From assembly GCF_964204645.1 (NCBI RefSeq), contig NC_134031.1, forward strand, positions 15,807,307 to 15,871,306: a stretch of 64,000 bases of DNA, in the 5' to 3' direction. The position numbers and the translations under genes are program-made. Below, in pieces: positions 10,252 through 22,559 of the stretch. The stretch is from Tubulanus polymorphus (Eukaryota; Nemertea; Palaeonemertea; Tubulaniformes; Tubulanidae). Numbering within the stretch: position 1 is the first letter of the stretch; the number at the start of each line of letters is the position of its first letter. The notes below the pieces were generated by a model. It was given only the letters and a program-made list of their open reading frames with translations, did not search any database and was not told the origin of the DNA.

Positions 10252-13200
10252 CTACCAAGGTCGCCAGACATCTTCTGTTGGCTCTAATTTCACCGATTCG
10301 TTCGGCCTTTTCATAGTCATATCGAGCGCCACACAGCCACCAAGAGGCGCAGACGCCGGTTTTATTTCCAGCGGCGGTTTCGCGTCCGAACTGTCCAATA
10401 CGGTATCAGCTTTATCGTTTTCCGGATGCGGCAGTTTTACGAGCGGTTCGGCGGTCGTGGCAGATGGTGACGTCACGGCTGTGGGCTGTGACGTGTAAAC
10501 AGGTATGACGTAACTAGGCACTACCGCGGCTGCTTGTTGCTCGGACGAGGCTGACGATATTATGCCACTCGGAATAATAAATGCAACTTCACCGGTTGGC
10601 AAACGGCTTGGAAGTAGTTGAATACCTCCGATTGCCTGGGCGGACGAGGATGCCACCACCGTAGTGCTGTGGTTAGGGCCGCCAATAACTATGTTCGTAG
10701 TATTTGTAGATTTCGGCGGCGGTATTTCCGAAACGTTGTTGTTGAATACATTTTTCTGATTATTGATTATCTGTTTCCAATTCATCGCTGATGTTTTCAC
10801 GTTTTCGGCGCATATTCCGGCTCGCGCAAACATGCCATTTTTAACGTGCGGTGGGCTGCAGTTTTCGGCCCGGTGCATGTTCTGCATCTGTAGGCAATTC
10901 GCAAGATGCCCGAGGACTCGCGCTCGGAGTTCGACGTCCAGACATTCGATACTGCTGAGATATCGAGCCACTTCTGTTGCGCATTCGTTGAAACCAACTT
11001 GATATTTGTTGATTACTGTGGGATCCACCGTTGCGGCAACTGTATATCAATGAAAAATATTGAATTTCAAAATCATTTTTACGTTAAGAATAAAAATATG
11101 CTGCAACGAAAAAAAAGACGATTCAGCGCAATAAATCGTACCCGCAAATTGTTGTCGTTGTATTTGTCGAAGATGCTTCACCGTCATTTCTAAAATATCA
11201 GCCTTTTCCATTTTAGAATGATGAGTGCCCTGTAAGAAAGCCGTCGAAAATGACAAAATTATAAACGCTCATAAAATCACTTGCAAGAGAATATATAAGA
11301 AAACGCATTTTATTTATAAACGAAATGCGGAAATATCTTTTGTTTTGTTTTTGTCTTCTTTTTTTATTCCGGATACTACTAAACTTCGTATGAATCATAT
11401 ATAATTAAACCACCATACTGCAATGAGTCAGTGAATATCGTGGGAACTGTTTACTAGAATGATTTCCGTTGTACTGTCTAGCCGTGCGTCCTCGTAAAAA
11501 CGACATTTAAAAACCTCCGCGGCAATATTGAATATCTACCGAGGGCCGAACATGAGTATCAGAAAAAGCCACTCAATCTTATTCGAAATACGTGTCCCTT
11601 ACATTCTCGAAAGGATCCCCCCACCTGCGGTATTCCGAATGCGCGCGCACACTTGGTGATTGACTCCGCTATAGTCGTATGGCGGCCATATTGAAAACGC
11701 ACATACCTCGCTTTTCAGAACGTCGATCAGTAACGCTTTCAGCTCGGCCAAACTCGAATTGATCCTGGCCCGTCGTCTTTTTTCCATAATCGGCTTCGAA
11801 CTCTGAAAACGTAATAAAAGAATGCCTGTGAGAAAAACTTCAAACGAAGCACCGTACGTCACGCACCTGCGCAAATCAAACACATTTCAAGCGTCGTTTA
11901 GACACGCCGAAAACGAGATCGGCGCGCTTAAAAACTTTCAAGAGATGAAAAATGATTATTCTACGGGGGACAAATAAAGTCAACGACGAGTCGAAAATGC
12001 GGGCAATTTCGCTACTCGAGTCGACATTCAATAACTTTGAATAGCTTTCCGCGCGTTCTGAAATTTCAAAGCATTCCAGAAAACCGTTTTGTTCAGTTTT
12101 TACGTAAATTCGGGGATATTCGATTGTGACAATAATTCCCACGGCCGCGCGCGCGCGCGCAGATTGTTCGATACATAAAAAGATGTTTTTGGTGTTTTCC
12201 CGCGCCGAGTTTTTTTAACAAACGGTGCTACATTATTTTGCGCGCTCTTTTTCTCGTGACCCTTTTCGATAATTAGAACGCCTCGAAGATTAGTGTTCTA
12301 TTGTTCTTACATAAAACGCATCGAAAATATTTAAGATCGCAAAATGTTTCGATTTATTCATTTGAGTAGAATTGTTCTTAATCTCATACTTTAATCACTT
12401 CAAAACGTTATCGAACACAGTCGTTGCAATTGCGAAATTGATTGCGTTTTCAAAGACTATTTCAAACGTTATCTATTGATGTTAATTCGGCATTTATATT
12501 GTTAATTTCATTGTTACCTTTAAGTGAGAAATAAGTTGTATTATATAAAACTTTGTAATTCTTTAACGCACATTAAAATGTCCAGATCCTAAATTTTCAA
12601 AACTTCAAAATTTTATCTATTCACGTTAATCTCTAATTCATGTCTCACCCTGCGTCCTTCTGTGGAAGAGGCTTTCGCTTTTTCGATGAATTGTTCGGCC
12701 ATGTTTTCAGTGTTGGTTTGAATTTCTACAATCCGAAATCGAAGATGTCGTCGAAATTACGCCAGATAATTATCGGTCGGCGAGTTCGCTTTCTGACGCG
12801 ATGCTTCAAATTTCATTATCAAAAGTGAACATCGACCATTAGAATCGATCGCCGACGTCTCCCCGGTGACGTCATCGGCGTGTTCGTCCAATTACGAGGC
12901 GCACGTGCTTTCGTACTTCGGACTCCGACATTCCACAAGTTATCGCATGTTCTATAGTACTGCGACGTGTCAATCAAGAACATCGACACGCGCCGCGTTC
13001 AGTGGGAAAGCCACGCCTTTTTCGACTTACAGAACGCGCCCAGGCATAGAGCACACTTTTGTCAGTGCCTATGTACACAGTTACGTGGGAATTCAAGACG
13101 TCGGTGTTTCTCACTAAGCCGAGTCAAAGCGAACTTTTCTATAGTATTTATCGAGGTATTCAACGAGATATAAAAATTGATACCGCCGAAAATACACACA

Positions 13201-14850
13201 ATCGACCGCTCGCGTAATGGCAATATCTTAAATACACATATGTCAAATTTAGATAAAAATAGCCACACGTATTAGTCACTAAAGTGTCACGTTCGGTCGT
13301 GCAGTGTCGCAAGCCTTGATCGCGCTTTCCGAACAAAACACTCATTTTGCGAACGATATAAGTGAGAATTCGAAGTTCGTTGGTGATAAGCGATTTATCA
13401 GTAATTATACCGCCGGCCAATTATTTAATTCTTTAACGCACGGATAAATACGCACAGTATTTCCAGGGTTATGTCATAAGAGGGACGCGGAAAAATCGGG
13501 CGCGAATTAATTGCGCCGGGAAACGATTTGTGTTAATCACTAAATTAGAGAAAATTACCGCTTCGTGATAAAAACAGAAAGAGGGGGATAAATTCGTTTA
13601 ACCGAAATTATTCTGATGCTTGCCTCTCGTAAAAGGATTACATATAAATAAAAACAATCGATAGGAATTCTAAAAGAAAGACTAGAAATTCAAAAGTTGA
13701 AAAGTTATTAAAATTGCAAAGTTTCGGCTGTTATCTTGTGGAGATGAAACCGTGTAGGCCGGTTCAGTAGTCAGGGTTTAGATTTAAGACCAACCCGAAG
13801 CTCGTTTTGGTTCTATTCATTGCCAATCTCACAATCTAAGACCAGTTATCTTAAGATTTAAGACCAATTTAGCTTTTAAGTCTCGACTACACAACCGTCG
13901 GGCCCCATAAACTATAAAACGCCCGGGACTTCGTTTTTCAGAGTGCAATGGAACACAATGAAAAAGCGACTTCCAACTAAACCAACCTAACCGACCTCCA
14001 AATTCTAATAAAGATAATTAGAAATTACAATATTTCTAAATTGATAAGTAGAATATCAACAATTTCATTTTAGAAGTTCGCGGTTTATCGATGAAATTGC
14101 GTACGCGCTAATTTTGCTGACTAGAAAAATACGCGCCAAAAATCGCGCGCGATTCAACGGTCAAATTATATTCGAAAATAAGATCGATTTTTCCCGCGAA
14201 TATACATAGAAAAAATTCGGCGCAAAATCGTGACCTTGAATTATCGAAAGCTACGAAAACTCATCGAAATGTCAGCGAGGTAATAAAACGTCGATTGTTT
14301 AGCGATTTATCGGAAAGGTAATAATTCAGATAAGATAAGACGCTTTCGATGAGCGCTTTATTGCCGTTATAGAAATACGCGACAAACTGCGTAAAATAAA
14401 TCGAATTTCATTCAATAGAAGTATATATAAATTCCAGTGGGTTAATTTTCGTAACCCGAGATTACGACATTTCGGCGAGAGCGTGATCGGAGAAAAAACA
14501 ATCTTTACTTTCTCACGAAAATCAGATCGAAGCGTAGATAATAATTTCGTTCAACGCAATCGCCGAATTCTATTTTCTCTGAAATAATTTGCAACAATTC
14601 TTCCATTTACTCATTTCTTTTATCCTTCATTATCGAAACAAGTTTGTTATTAGAATTCTAAATTGTTTCTTATTATCCACAAGTACGTTTCAAAGTATTT
14701 TCTACGAATTCACGAATTTATTATTTTATTATATCTCCATTAATTGAATGAATTGTTTTCGTAATATTTTCTTACCACCGATTTACATTTCAACATTTTT
14801 TAAAGCGCAAACAAAATTTGAAACTAACTTACCAGACGATTGAAAACCAT
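10252..14850 (-). CDS. HES-A: hairy/enhancer-of-split bHLH-Orange repressor
   Basis: Notch-pathway type transcriptional repressor (nuclear). Exons on minus: 14833-14850 (MVFNRL), 11707-11802, 11142-11229, 10252-11039, giving 329 aa. The basic region [13 protein letters not shown] has the family-specific proline. The helix-loop-helix runs to about residue 66 ([17 protein letters not shown]). The Orange domain, near residues 75-115, starts [17 protein letters not shown]. The protein ends in the Groucho-binding WRPW. The intron positions inside the bHLH match HES genes. The first exon is only 18 nt, 3 kb upstream. It is supported by a GTAAGT donor in phase and a TATA box ~65 bp upstream, but another first exon cannot be excluded. 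Head to head with HES-B. Orthology to a named HES is not resolved. Confidence 0.88.
11439..11446 (+). promoter_or_regulatory. Candidate Su(H)/CSL site in HES-A intron 2
   Basis: Exact CGTGGGAA, the high-affinity CSL (Notch effector) motif. One such 8-mer is expected by chance about twice in 64 kb on both strands, so the site alone is weak evidence. Confidence 0.3.
12136..12143 (-). promoter_or_regulatory. Candidate Su(H)/CSL site in HES-A intron 1
   Basis: TTCCCACG on plus, so CGTGGGAA on minus. It is ~330 bp upstream of HES-A exon 2, near a (CG) run. Same caveat as the site at 11439. Confidence 0.3.
13757..13906. mobile_element. MITE family B (GGGGCCGGTTGCATAGTC ends), copy 1
   Basis: About 150 bp with ends GGCCGGTTCAGTAGTC and the complement of GGGGCCCGACGGTTGTGTAGTC. 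The inner sequence is rich in TTAAGACC blocks that pair with each other, as in copies at 45159 and 52245-52650. Lies in HES-A intron 1. Confidence 0.7.
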
Positions 14851-14914
14851 GTTTTCGCCCGTGTATTCGTAAAAACACCAGGCGACTGTCAGGGGGCTGA
14901 TAAATGGGAAATAA

Positions 14915-14922
14915 TTTTTATA
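14915..14922 (-). promoter_or_regulatory. HES-A TATA box
   Basis: TATAAAAA on the minus strand, 65 bp before the proposed start codon. Supports the small first exon at 14833-14850. Confidence 0.6.
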
Positions 14923-16003
14923 CTCCTGAACGAGCAGAACAATCGCGAGAAACAAATGAAGTCAAATGTCGAAGTGATGGGAGAGAGCTTGAAATAACTT
15001 TCTAGAAGGGGTACTGGGTAATGAGATTCAGTAACTATACGAGGCTCGGACTAATGAGAAAAGTCGGAATATCTCGGAGCCGTATTAAAACGGCTGTTGT
15101 TCTGGTTACTAAGGCTCACATCTGGAAGATGTTTATATATCAGTGGTTGTTCTAAATCAAAAGTATGTGAAGCTGTGAGATAACTTCCGACACTCCGCCC
15201 GTAACTACCCGGAGTTTATGCAAATATCCGCGTGCCTATACGCTCTCTCTGGTGCTCTGCCATTTTTAATCAAATCCGCGCCGTGGCCGGCGTAGCCCCT
15301 ACGATCGTTTTTCCTTCGACGACATTTCATTCTCAGCATGGGGGTTATTTGTTTCGAATCCGACGCCAGAAAATTCCTTCTCGGCGTATAGGCCGAGGAG
15401 GTATACACCCGGTAGTCCTGCCAAGCGACACCACTGGAGATCAGAGCTCAATCGAGGATCTACATATCTGCATAATAATTCGATACATGGTTAATTTCTG
15501 ATATACCATGTGAAATACGTGCATCGGAGCTAAATACTCGATGGAATTACTTTCCCAAACTTTTAATGATTTTCTAATTCACTATTACGTTTCGTGTTTC
15601 GGATGCGAAATGGAATTTCTATTCGGTAAAATGTTAAGAAATCGTTTTTCTAACACGTGCCAATAGCGTGTACATATCTGTCGTATGAAAGACGGACCAT
15701 CGAGATTTTCTGGAGAGAAATTGAAAGTCGGTCAATATGTCGAGTGAGAGCCTCGAATAGAATATTCCGCCCAGATACCGCGAGCGCGCGCGAGCACTCG
15801 CGTGCCTTTGCACACTTCACCCGATAACGTAATTACACCTGGCGATGCCCAGATACGTGTTGCTACTCACTATCGGAATGCGCCCGGAAACCGACTCGTC
15901 CGATAGCAACCGATCAGGCGGACACGCGTTCAGGTAATTGACCTATTGTTCGCCTATCGACGGGCGGTGTTTTCACACGTGCTCGCCTGGTGCCGGGAAT
16001 GCG

Positions 16004-16010
16004 TATAAAA
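16004..16010 (+). promoter_or_regulatory. HES-B TATA box
   Basis: TATAAAA, 90 bp upstream of the start codon. An initiator-like TCAGTC lies ~30 bp downstream (near 16035), a textbook core-promoter spacing. Confidence 0.75.
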
Positions 16011-16099
16011 CGCCCCGATGGTCGATGGAGTTCATCAGTCTGATCTCAGATCTCGCACAAGACACATCGCTCCTCAGAAAACAGAAATATTAGTTGAAA

Positions 16100-17047
16100 A
16101 TGACGAAAACTCATGAATTCGACCACGGTAGCAGACCAACCGAACGAAAGGTAAATGATCAAATTATTAACCGTTTTAATGATGAATGGTTTATATATAC
16201 TTCTGAATTTATTTTTCCTTGTTCAATATGTTTGCGTTAAATGTGTTGTTTAATAATTAATTTTTCGTTTTTCGACTATTTTAGTTGATGAAAGTCGCAA
16301 TAGAGAAAAAACGCCGCGCCAGAATTAATTCCAGTCTGAACGAACTGAAAACATTATTGGAAGTAACTTTCGGTCAACAGGTAATTATCAAAGCCATTTT
16401 GACTGCTGCATGACTCAAAACAAATTCACATAATTAAAACAGTAGATAATCTCTCGGTAATCAGTGTCTAATAAACGTTAATTTTTTTGTAGATCCCGCG
16501 TGACAGTAAATTAGAGAAGGCCGATATCCTGGAATTGGCGGTCGTCCACTTGAAGCAACGACAGCGCCAGCTATTGGCAGCCTCAGCAGTTCGTGACGCT
16601 ACCGTGATGGACAAGTATCAAGTTGGATATAGCGAATGCGTCAGTGAAGTCAGTCGTTACATGGCTTCGGTCGAAGGAATAGACCAAGGACTCAGACCTC
16701 GTGTCGTAGAACATTTATCCAACAAAATAACGTGCGCTTCCGCCAGCCATGCCACATCGGCGACGCGGGCGCCATCTTTCAGTGAAAGTCGGAATTATGA
16801 TATCAGCGCGTCGTCTCAACTCGAAGTACAGCAAATAAATCGAAATGTTTATCAGAACTCAGGACATAATTCAAACATTTCAAACGAAAGTGGTCGCAGA
16901 TTGTCAGCGCCGATATTCGTTGACACGAACTGTAACACTTCTCTATTTAATTCATATTCCGGTGGTTACGGACTATTATCAACAGTAAAACCGAGACCTC
17001 AGCCGATTGCTAACGTATTAAATCAAGATATTTGGAGGCCTTGGTAA
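16100..17047 (+). CDS. HES-B: bHLH-Orange-WRPW repressor lacking the basic-region proline
   Basis: Second HES-type repressor. Exons: 16100-16150, 16285-16380, 16493-17047, giving 233 aa. The start context is GAAAATGACG, with TATA and initiator in place. The basic region reads [16 protein letters not shown], so the proline seen in HES-A (KPIMEK) is replaced by valine. The second bHLH exon is exactly 96 nt, as in HES-A. The HLH continues DSKLEKADILELAVVHL. The Orange domain begins KYQVGYSECVSEVSRYM (about residues 91-127). The protein ends in WRPW. The intron that in HES-A separates the bHLH from the Orange domain is absent. The C-terminal linker is shorter and Ser/Asn-rich. It looks like a diverged paralogue of HES-A from local duplication. 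Confidence 0.92.
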
Positions 17048-17118
17048 ATTTCCATATATTCATTCTCTGCCTAATATACGAATATTATATAAAGATATAT
17101 TCTTGTCGAAACGGTGCT

Positions 17119-17124
17119 AATAAA
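17119..17124 (+). terminator. HES-B polyadenylation signal
   Basis: AATAAA 72 bp after the stop codon, so a short 3' UTR. The flanking DNA is AT-rich. Confidence 0.6.
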
Positions 17125-17139
17125 TATTGGTTATATTTG

Positions 17140-18352
17140 TAAATAACAATTAACCCAGACTCAATAGTTTAATGTCTATCGGTCGTTTCAAAGAGGCTTG
17201 CGGCGTTTTCATCGAGAAAAAGAGGGGAATTTCAGCGATTTTGGGGTGCGGAGATTCTAGAGAGCAGCTATCCGGGTTGTCTGAATTTCGTGCGATATAC
17301 GGATTTTTTCGGACCGAATATTCATCATCGAAAAACATTGACAAGATACCCTGATACAAACAACCCTTTCGAAACTAGTTCTTTTATCGAAATATTGCCA
17401 GTGAAGTAGTTTCTGTGTTATTTGACAATTATCTCGGAATCCGGCCCGCAAATCGGTAAATAGTGTGTCCTCTATAGTCGTTCAAAGACTCTGGTAAGCG
17501 AGTATTGTGATAGTTCGCATTTCTCCCGCTATTGTTTAAAGCAGGGGCAGCACTAGACGGTCGAAATCGCCGATTTACTGGTCGTCAAATGAAATTATTG
17601 TCTTCATTTTATAAGACTTTAAACTGTACTTTTCTTTAGATAGAAATGATTCTCAATTTGGTTAATTCTATAAAACAAATGTTTTAAATAGTTTTTATTT
17701 TGGTCGACAAATTAATCCAGTGCACAGCGGGTCCCTCACACTCGTGAGATGGAGCAGTGGAGTAAATTGCGGTCTATCATAGGTACACTTCACTAAAATG
17801 TGCACCTTATGGAGCAAAGCCAGTGATGAAAAGTGCTTTATGCGTTAGCCTAACACCGTGCCTCTGGTGGGTTATAGATCCTCCGACATATCGCTGGAGT
17901 TGGGTAGGATCCATCAATTTGATCAATCACCTACCGACCACGAGCAGGAATATGCTTTATTTTCGAATATGACGTGACACGTTCCTTCTCTATTACTAAA
18001 ACATCGGTATTTTGACTTGAAGTCATCGTATGAGCTAATTTATTTAGACTGACAAATTAAAGAAATTATAAACGTAGTCGATGCAATGCCCTTAAAATTG
18101 GATAAGTCAAAGTTAACTAAGACTTCATTATTTTCTTGGTAGAAATAAAAGATTCCCGCTATCGAGTTCAAAGTTAGTGTTGATCACGTTTTGGGTTAAA
18201 ACGAAAAGGTGATTAATCCGTACTTTTGAACTACCGCACTTGCTGGAATAAAATCGTCAACATAGCCTTCGCGGAAAAGTTTCCTCGCACTCTTAATGCG
18301 CGTCAAGGTCGAATCAGCCGATCACGACTCGATTCAGCGTTCAATGGGCGTC
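17140..18352. other. Spacer between HES-B and the mitochondrial carrier
   Basis: About 1.2 kb. I see no conserved reading frame, RNA gene or clear transposon ends. Confidence 0.5.
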
Positions 18353-18516
18353 CATGCCGGTTTCACGTGTACGCGTGAACACGGCATGATTTCCTCGACA
18401 CCGGTAACCAATCATCGAGTTCATTACACGACGATGGCCTCATTTCCCCAGAATTGTCCAATCAGCGGCCGCGTTACGTCGACACGACGAGCCGTGTTTG
18501 TAAACGATTACACGTG
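18353..18516 (+). promoter_or_regulatory. Likely SLC25A33/36-type gene promoter with palindrome, CCAAT and E-boxes
   Basis: A 36 bp imperfect palindrome (18353-18388) starts CATGCCGG, ends CGGCATG and contains CACGTG. It is followed by CCAAT boxes at 18408-18412 and 18459-18463 and a second CACGTG at 18511-18516. This is 140-300 bp upstream of the carrier start codon, with no TATA box. The promoter role is inferred from position and motifs. Confidence 0.5.
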
Positions 18517-18655
18517 ATAGCCGTGGCTCACCTATACAAAAATACATTCACCATACATAACATATATCTCTTGCGTGGCTCTCAAGTCGATGGTGCGCCC
18601 AGTGTGTTTGTTATTGTGATTATTTCGATGAAAAGTACTGGTTGTTTCGGTGAAG

Positions 18656-21600
18656 ATGATTCTGGACGGAACGTGTGTCCATCTTATCGCCGGCGGGTAA
18701 GGATCGATCAGTGCCGACAGTGGCATTTCATTATATCTCTTCTTTTTTTTGATTAAAAAGCTATGTCAGTCAATTCAATTCAGAATAAAGTAAGGTTGCC
18801 CCCCTTCCTCTCGTCCCTGTGTCTTGTGTTTTTTCCCCGTCGTCAGTTTGAAATTCGTGAAAGATTATTCGTAGAATATATGTCAGTTCATGAGGTGACA
18901 ATCAAGATTGCTGGGCGTCAATAATAGAGTGTCTGTCACTTCTGAAGAATCCACAGATGAGCCAGTTATGTAACACGACTAAAAATTTACCCTGGGCCAC
19001 TTCACAGTTCCAGGTTTCGGTGGCAAAAATCTAGGGACTGATATTCTCGCTACAAAGTCAAACTCAAAATGATATCCCTCATTAAACAGAATCTTGAAAA
19101 CCCATCAAATGCAATGTTTCTTATGTTTCAAAAAAAATTCCTCATTCCTTGATAATGGTTTTTAGCGTAATCAGAAAATTCGGGATTTTCAATAAATTTT
19201 TCAATAAAATAATCGAAATTGTTTAGATAATTCGTTTCGAGCTCGTGATTGTCGGATTTTTATTTTAACTGTCTCGCGCGATTCATTGCGTAGTTTAACC
19301 TTGTTTTCTTATGTTTCAGTGTTGGTGGCACTGTCGGGGCGATAATGACCAGTCCGTTAGAAGTTGTGAAAACGCGATTGCAGTCGTCGGTGGCGAGTTT
19401 CAATTCGAACGTCTACGTTCCTGCAGTCGCTAACGTACCGAGAAATGTAGTCAACCTCAGCACGTGTTCTAGTCATGCCGTACACGCTACTCTTAATCCT
19501 GTCAGACAGAGTGTCGGCCTCATACACTGTTTACGGTAAGGTCGGCTGTTAAATTTCGTCCCCGTTTAAATTTATCGGAAATATCTCGGGAAAATCAATT
19601 GAGCTGTTGCCTGGGAGTAGCTTGGTACTATCTACCCTCGTTTTCCAGGGACTATATCTCATATAGGGCCTAGGGATTCTTGCGATATTTTATGCCAATA
19701 CTCGTCCATTACTCTCAAGGTTCTCTAGTACTCTCAAAACGCTTCGAAATCAATTGAGCTATTGCCCTTTGGGTGTCAAGGACCATTTTTTGCAGGCTTG
19801 ACCCTGATCTGCTGCGAAATTTAGTCGAGTCCTAAATTTTTCGGTTCATAAAATCCAAAATTGATCGTTTGACTAAAGTTGAATAAATAAAAACTCAACG
19901 AACAATTCTCTTTTTTTATAGACATATCATACAAGTCGAAGGTGCCCGAGCGTTATTCAAAGGCCTCGGACCTAATTTAATCGGGGTCGCCCCATCCAGG
20001 TAAGCAGCTTAGTTAAATCATCGGTTGCCTCCTACGCAGACTTTATCGCGATTTGATTAATTACGATTAGACACCGGCGGCTTTAACAGCGCGAGCTAAG
20101 ACCGTTTTGATTAGTTCCTGTAGATGCACCATATGTCACGTTAAAGCCGTCCGTCAATCAGAATTTCTACGAAATGAGTTATTGATACCGATAAAAAAAT
20201 TTTCCTGGTATTTTTTTAGGGCGATCTATTTCTATTCATACGCGCAAGCAAAAAAATTGTGTAATAACAGTAACCTGATGACTCCTGAAACGCCTCTTGT
20301 TCATATCTTCGCTGCTTCTTTCGCTGGTAAGTTCAATCATCCTCCTCGCTTGCCTTGAACATTTTAAATAATTCACAATTTAATTCAGAGGTTGAATTGT
20401 GACAAATATTTCGTTTGATTCTAATGTTGAGACTTTTTTTTGCGTTGGTTTTCAGGTTTTTCGGCCTGTACTTGCACGAATCCGATCTGGTTCGTTAAAA
20501 CCAGGTTACAACTCGATCAAAAGTGAGTATTTTAACCCCGTTTGAATTTCATTTTTCAAGAAAAAAATTTTACGTTTTAAGTTGTTTTCGTTAAATTTTT
20601 GATACCCCTGGATCCAGTTCCAGTTGTTAGTTAAAGTTTGAGGGTTTGTAGTTAACTCATTGAAAGTGAACTAATTTTAACTCTAACTCAGAACTGTGGA
20701 GCTGGATCCTGGGCAATGAAGCCTGAGCAGAAGCTAATTGATTAATTTTGAATGTTGTTCTGCGTGCTGCTTCATGAAATTTCTTTTTTTTGGCCCAAAA
20801 CGGCTAAGTTTGAATTGTTGTCCTCGTTGAAAAGATGATTAAAACAAAAGTTTGATTTGACCTTAAGTTTCTGTGCCCTGCGCTTTGTTCCTTCGGTTTG
20901 TTGAGATTTTGTTTCGTTTATTTTTCGTTCACGTGTCGCCATCTTTTTTCTATTATCGCTTTCAGACGACTGAACCGGTCTTATGTTGCGTCTTACAGGG
21001 CCGACGGTAAGCTGACGACATTCCAGTGCGTGAAGGACATTTATCAGACGATGGGCGTGCGCGGATTTTACAAGGGCATCAGCGCGTCGTATTTCGGAAT
21101 ATCAGAGACCGTTGTGCATTTAGTACTTTACGAAGCGGTGAAGGCGAAGTTGATGTCGTTGCGCGGCACGAATCCGGACGACGATAAAACGGTCGGCGAC
21201 TTCGCGCAGTTCATGTTGGCGGGAGCCGTGTCAAAAACGTGCGCGTCGTCGCTCGCATATCCTCACGGTACGTTAGCACAGAATTTTATAAAACTGGGGT
21301 TGTTTCGCTACCACTGACATAGGGTGGCCACTTATCTAGAAGTCGGGAATTTTCTTTTCTTAGCGAAAAGGCAGGGAATTTTGTATTTAAAAAAAAGACT
21401 CGAAAAGTCAGGGGAATTTGAGATAAATAATATCAAACAGTTCATGTCTATGTCTTACATATGACAGTTAGGGAAAACGACGCACATGTCAGGGGAAAAG
21501 CAAGTTAAGTTAAAATGACCACTCTGTGGCAGTTTTCTTGCCTAAGTTACTCGTAATATTTGGAAAATATTTAGCATTGTGGTAATGCATGTGCACTACT

Positions 21601-22559
21601 TTACTCAGAAATTTCATGAAATTTCTGATACATGTATTTTATTGATGTATTTTGTAATGGGCAACTTTAATGGTAGGCACGACGATAAAATGCGTATTAA
21701 TCATTTGTGTCGAAATCATTGTTTTGAGGGCTATGAACTAACTACAGCCATTGAGTAAACAAAGTTTAGATCCCATTATCCAACATTGCTATTTTGAAAT
21801 TCTCCACTATTTCCAGACATTTGATGTGGCATCCCATTGAGCATTAAACATTAACCTATTCGAAACTTCACTTATGTTACTTATTTCATAATTATCGAAT
21901 GTGTAGTTATGGTTAGTAGACAAATGGATAACCTGTGGAATTACTATTGGCCTTTCTATGACGTACTGGTATCTATATAGAACCAGGCAAAGTTCAACTC
22001 AGTAAATGATGGGTCACCAATTGTTAAATACAATCAGTCCGAAAATTGAACCTTGAATTTTGTCATAATAATACTATCAGTTATGACCGTCAGAATTTGT
22101 ATGGAATATGAAAATAATGTTCAAAAATACGCTAGGGTACGAAATCTGTTCTAAGTCCTTTCTACGACCCTCGATAGTATTTCTGATTCCTTAAACTTCG
22201 AAATGATGAAAATAAGAAGCGGCTTAATTATTGAAAATTGTGATGTCTAATTAGTTTATATTAACTCTTTTATCTCTACTGTGTTTACTGCGTATGACTC
22301 ACCGTTTATTCCGAATTCGTATTTTACAGAAGTGGTGCGCACTCGGCTACGCGAGGAGGGCAACAAATACAAGGGATTTCTGCAAACGTTGCGAACGGTT
22401 TTCGTCGAAGAGGGCTACCGCGGTCTCTATCGCGGATTATTCACGCAGCTCGTGCGTCAGATTCCGAACACGGCTATAATGATGTCGACTTACGAAGCGG
22501 TCGTGTATTTATTGTCTCACGGTCACGGCGGCGACGATGACGACGACGACGACTATTAG
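18656..22559 (+). CDS. Mitochondrial pyrimidine nucleotide carrier (SLC25A33/36 type)
   Basis: Inner-membrane carrier exchanging pyrimidine (deoxy)nucleotides. Seven exons: 18656-18696, 19320-19535, 19922-19999, 20220-20326, 20456-20522, 20999-21267, 22330-22559, giving 335 aa. All three carrier repeats keep their signature: [21 protein letters not shown] (the tryptophan is typical of nucleotide carriers) and [14 protein letters not shown]. Other matches are [33 protein letters not shown] and [11 protein letters not shown]. The start has an in-frame stop upstream. The C-terminus ends in an acidic run of Asp. Exon 6 has a second in-frame acceptor at 20966 that would add 11 residues. A33 versus A36 is not resolved. 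Confidence 0.93.
20608..20711. mobile_element. MITE family A, copy 2
   Basis: Ends CTGGATCCAGTTCCAGTTG and CAGAACTGTGGAGCTGGATCC, with inner GTTAACTCATTGAAAGTGAAC shared with the copy at 54571. In carrier intron 5. Confidence 0.7.
21321..21525. mobile_element. MITE family C (GGGTGGCCAC ends), copy 1
   Basis: Starts AGGGTGGCCACTTATCTAG and ends AATGACCACTCTGT. Shares GTCTATGTCTTAC and a CATGTCAGGG block with the copy at 58028. In carrier intron 6. Confidence 0.65.

Larger units (their letters stand above)
14851..16099. promoter_or_regulatory. Shared upstream region of HES-A and HES-B
   Basis: 1249 bp between the two divergent start codons. It has E-box/class B sites CACGTG at 15654-15659 and 15976-15981 and a class C site CACGCG at 15923-15928, the type bound by HES proteins, all near the HES-B TATA box. 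This layout suggests auto- or cross-repression (inference). No gene-like reading frame. Confidence 0.55.
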
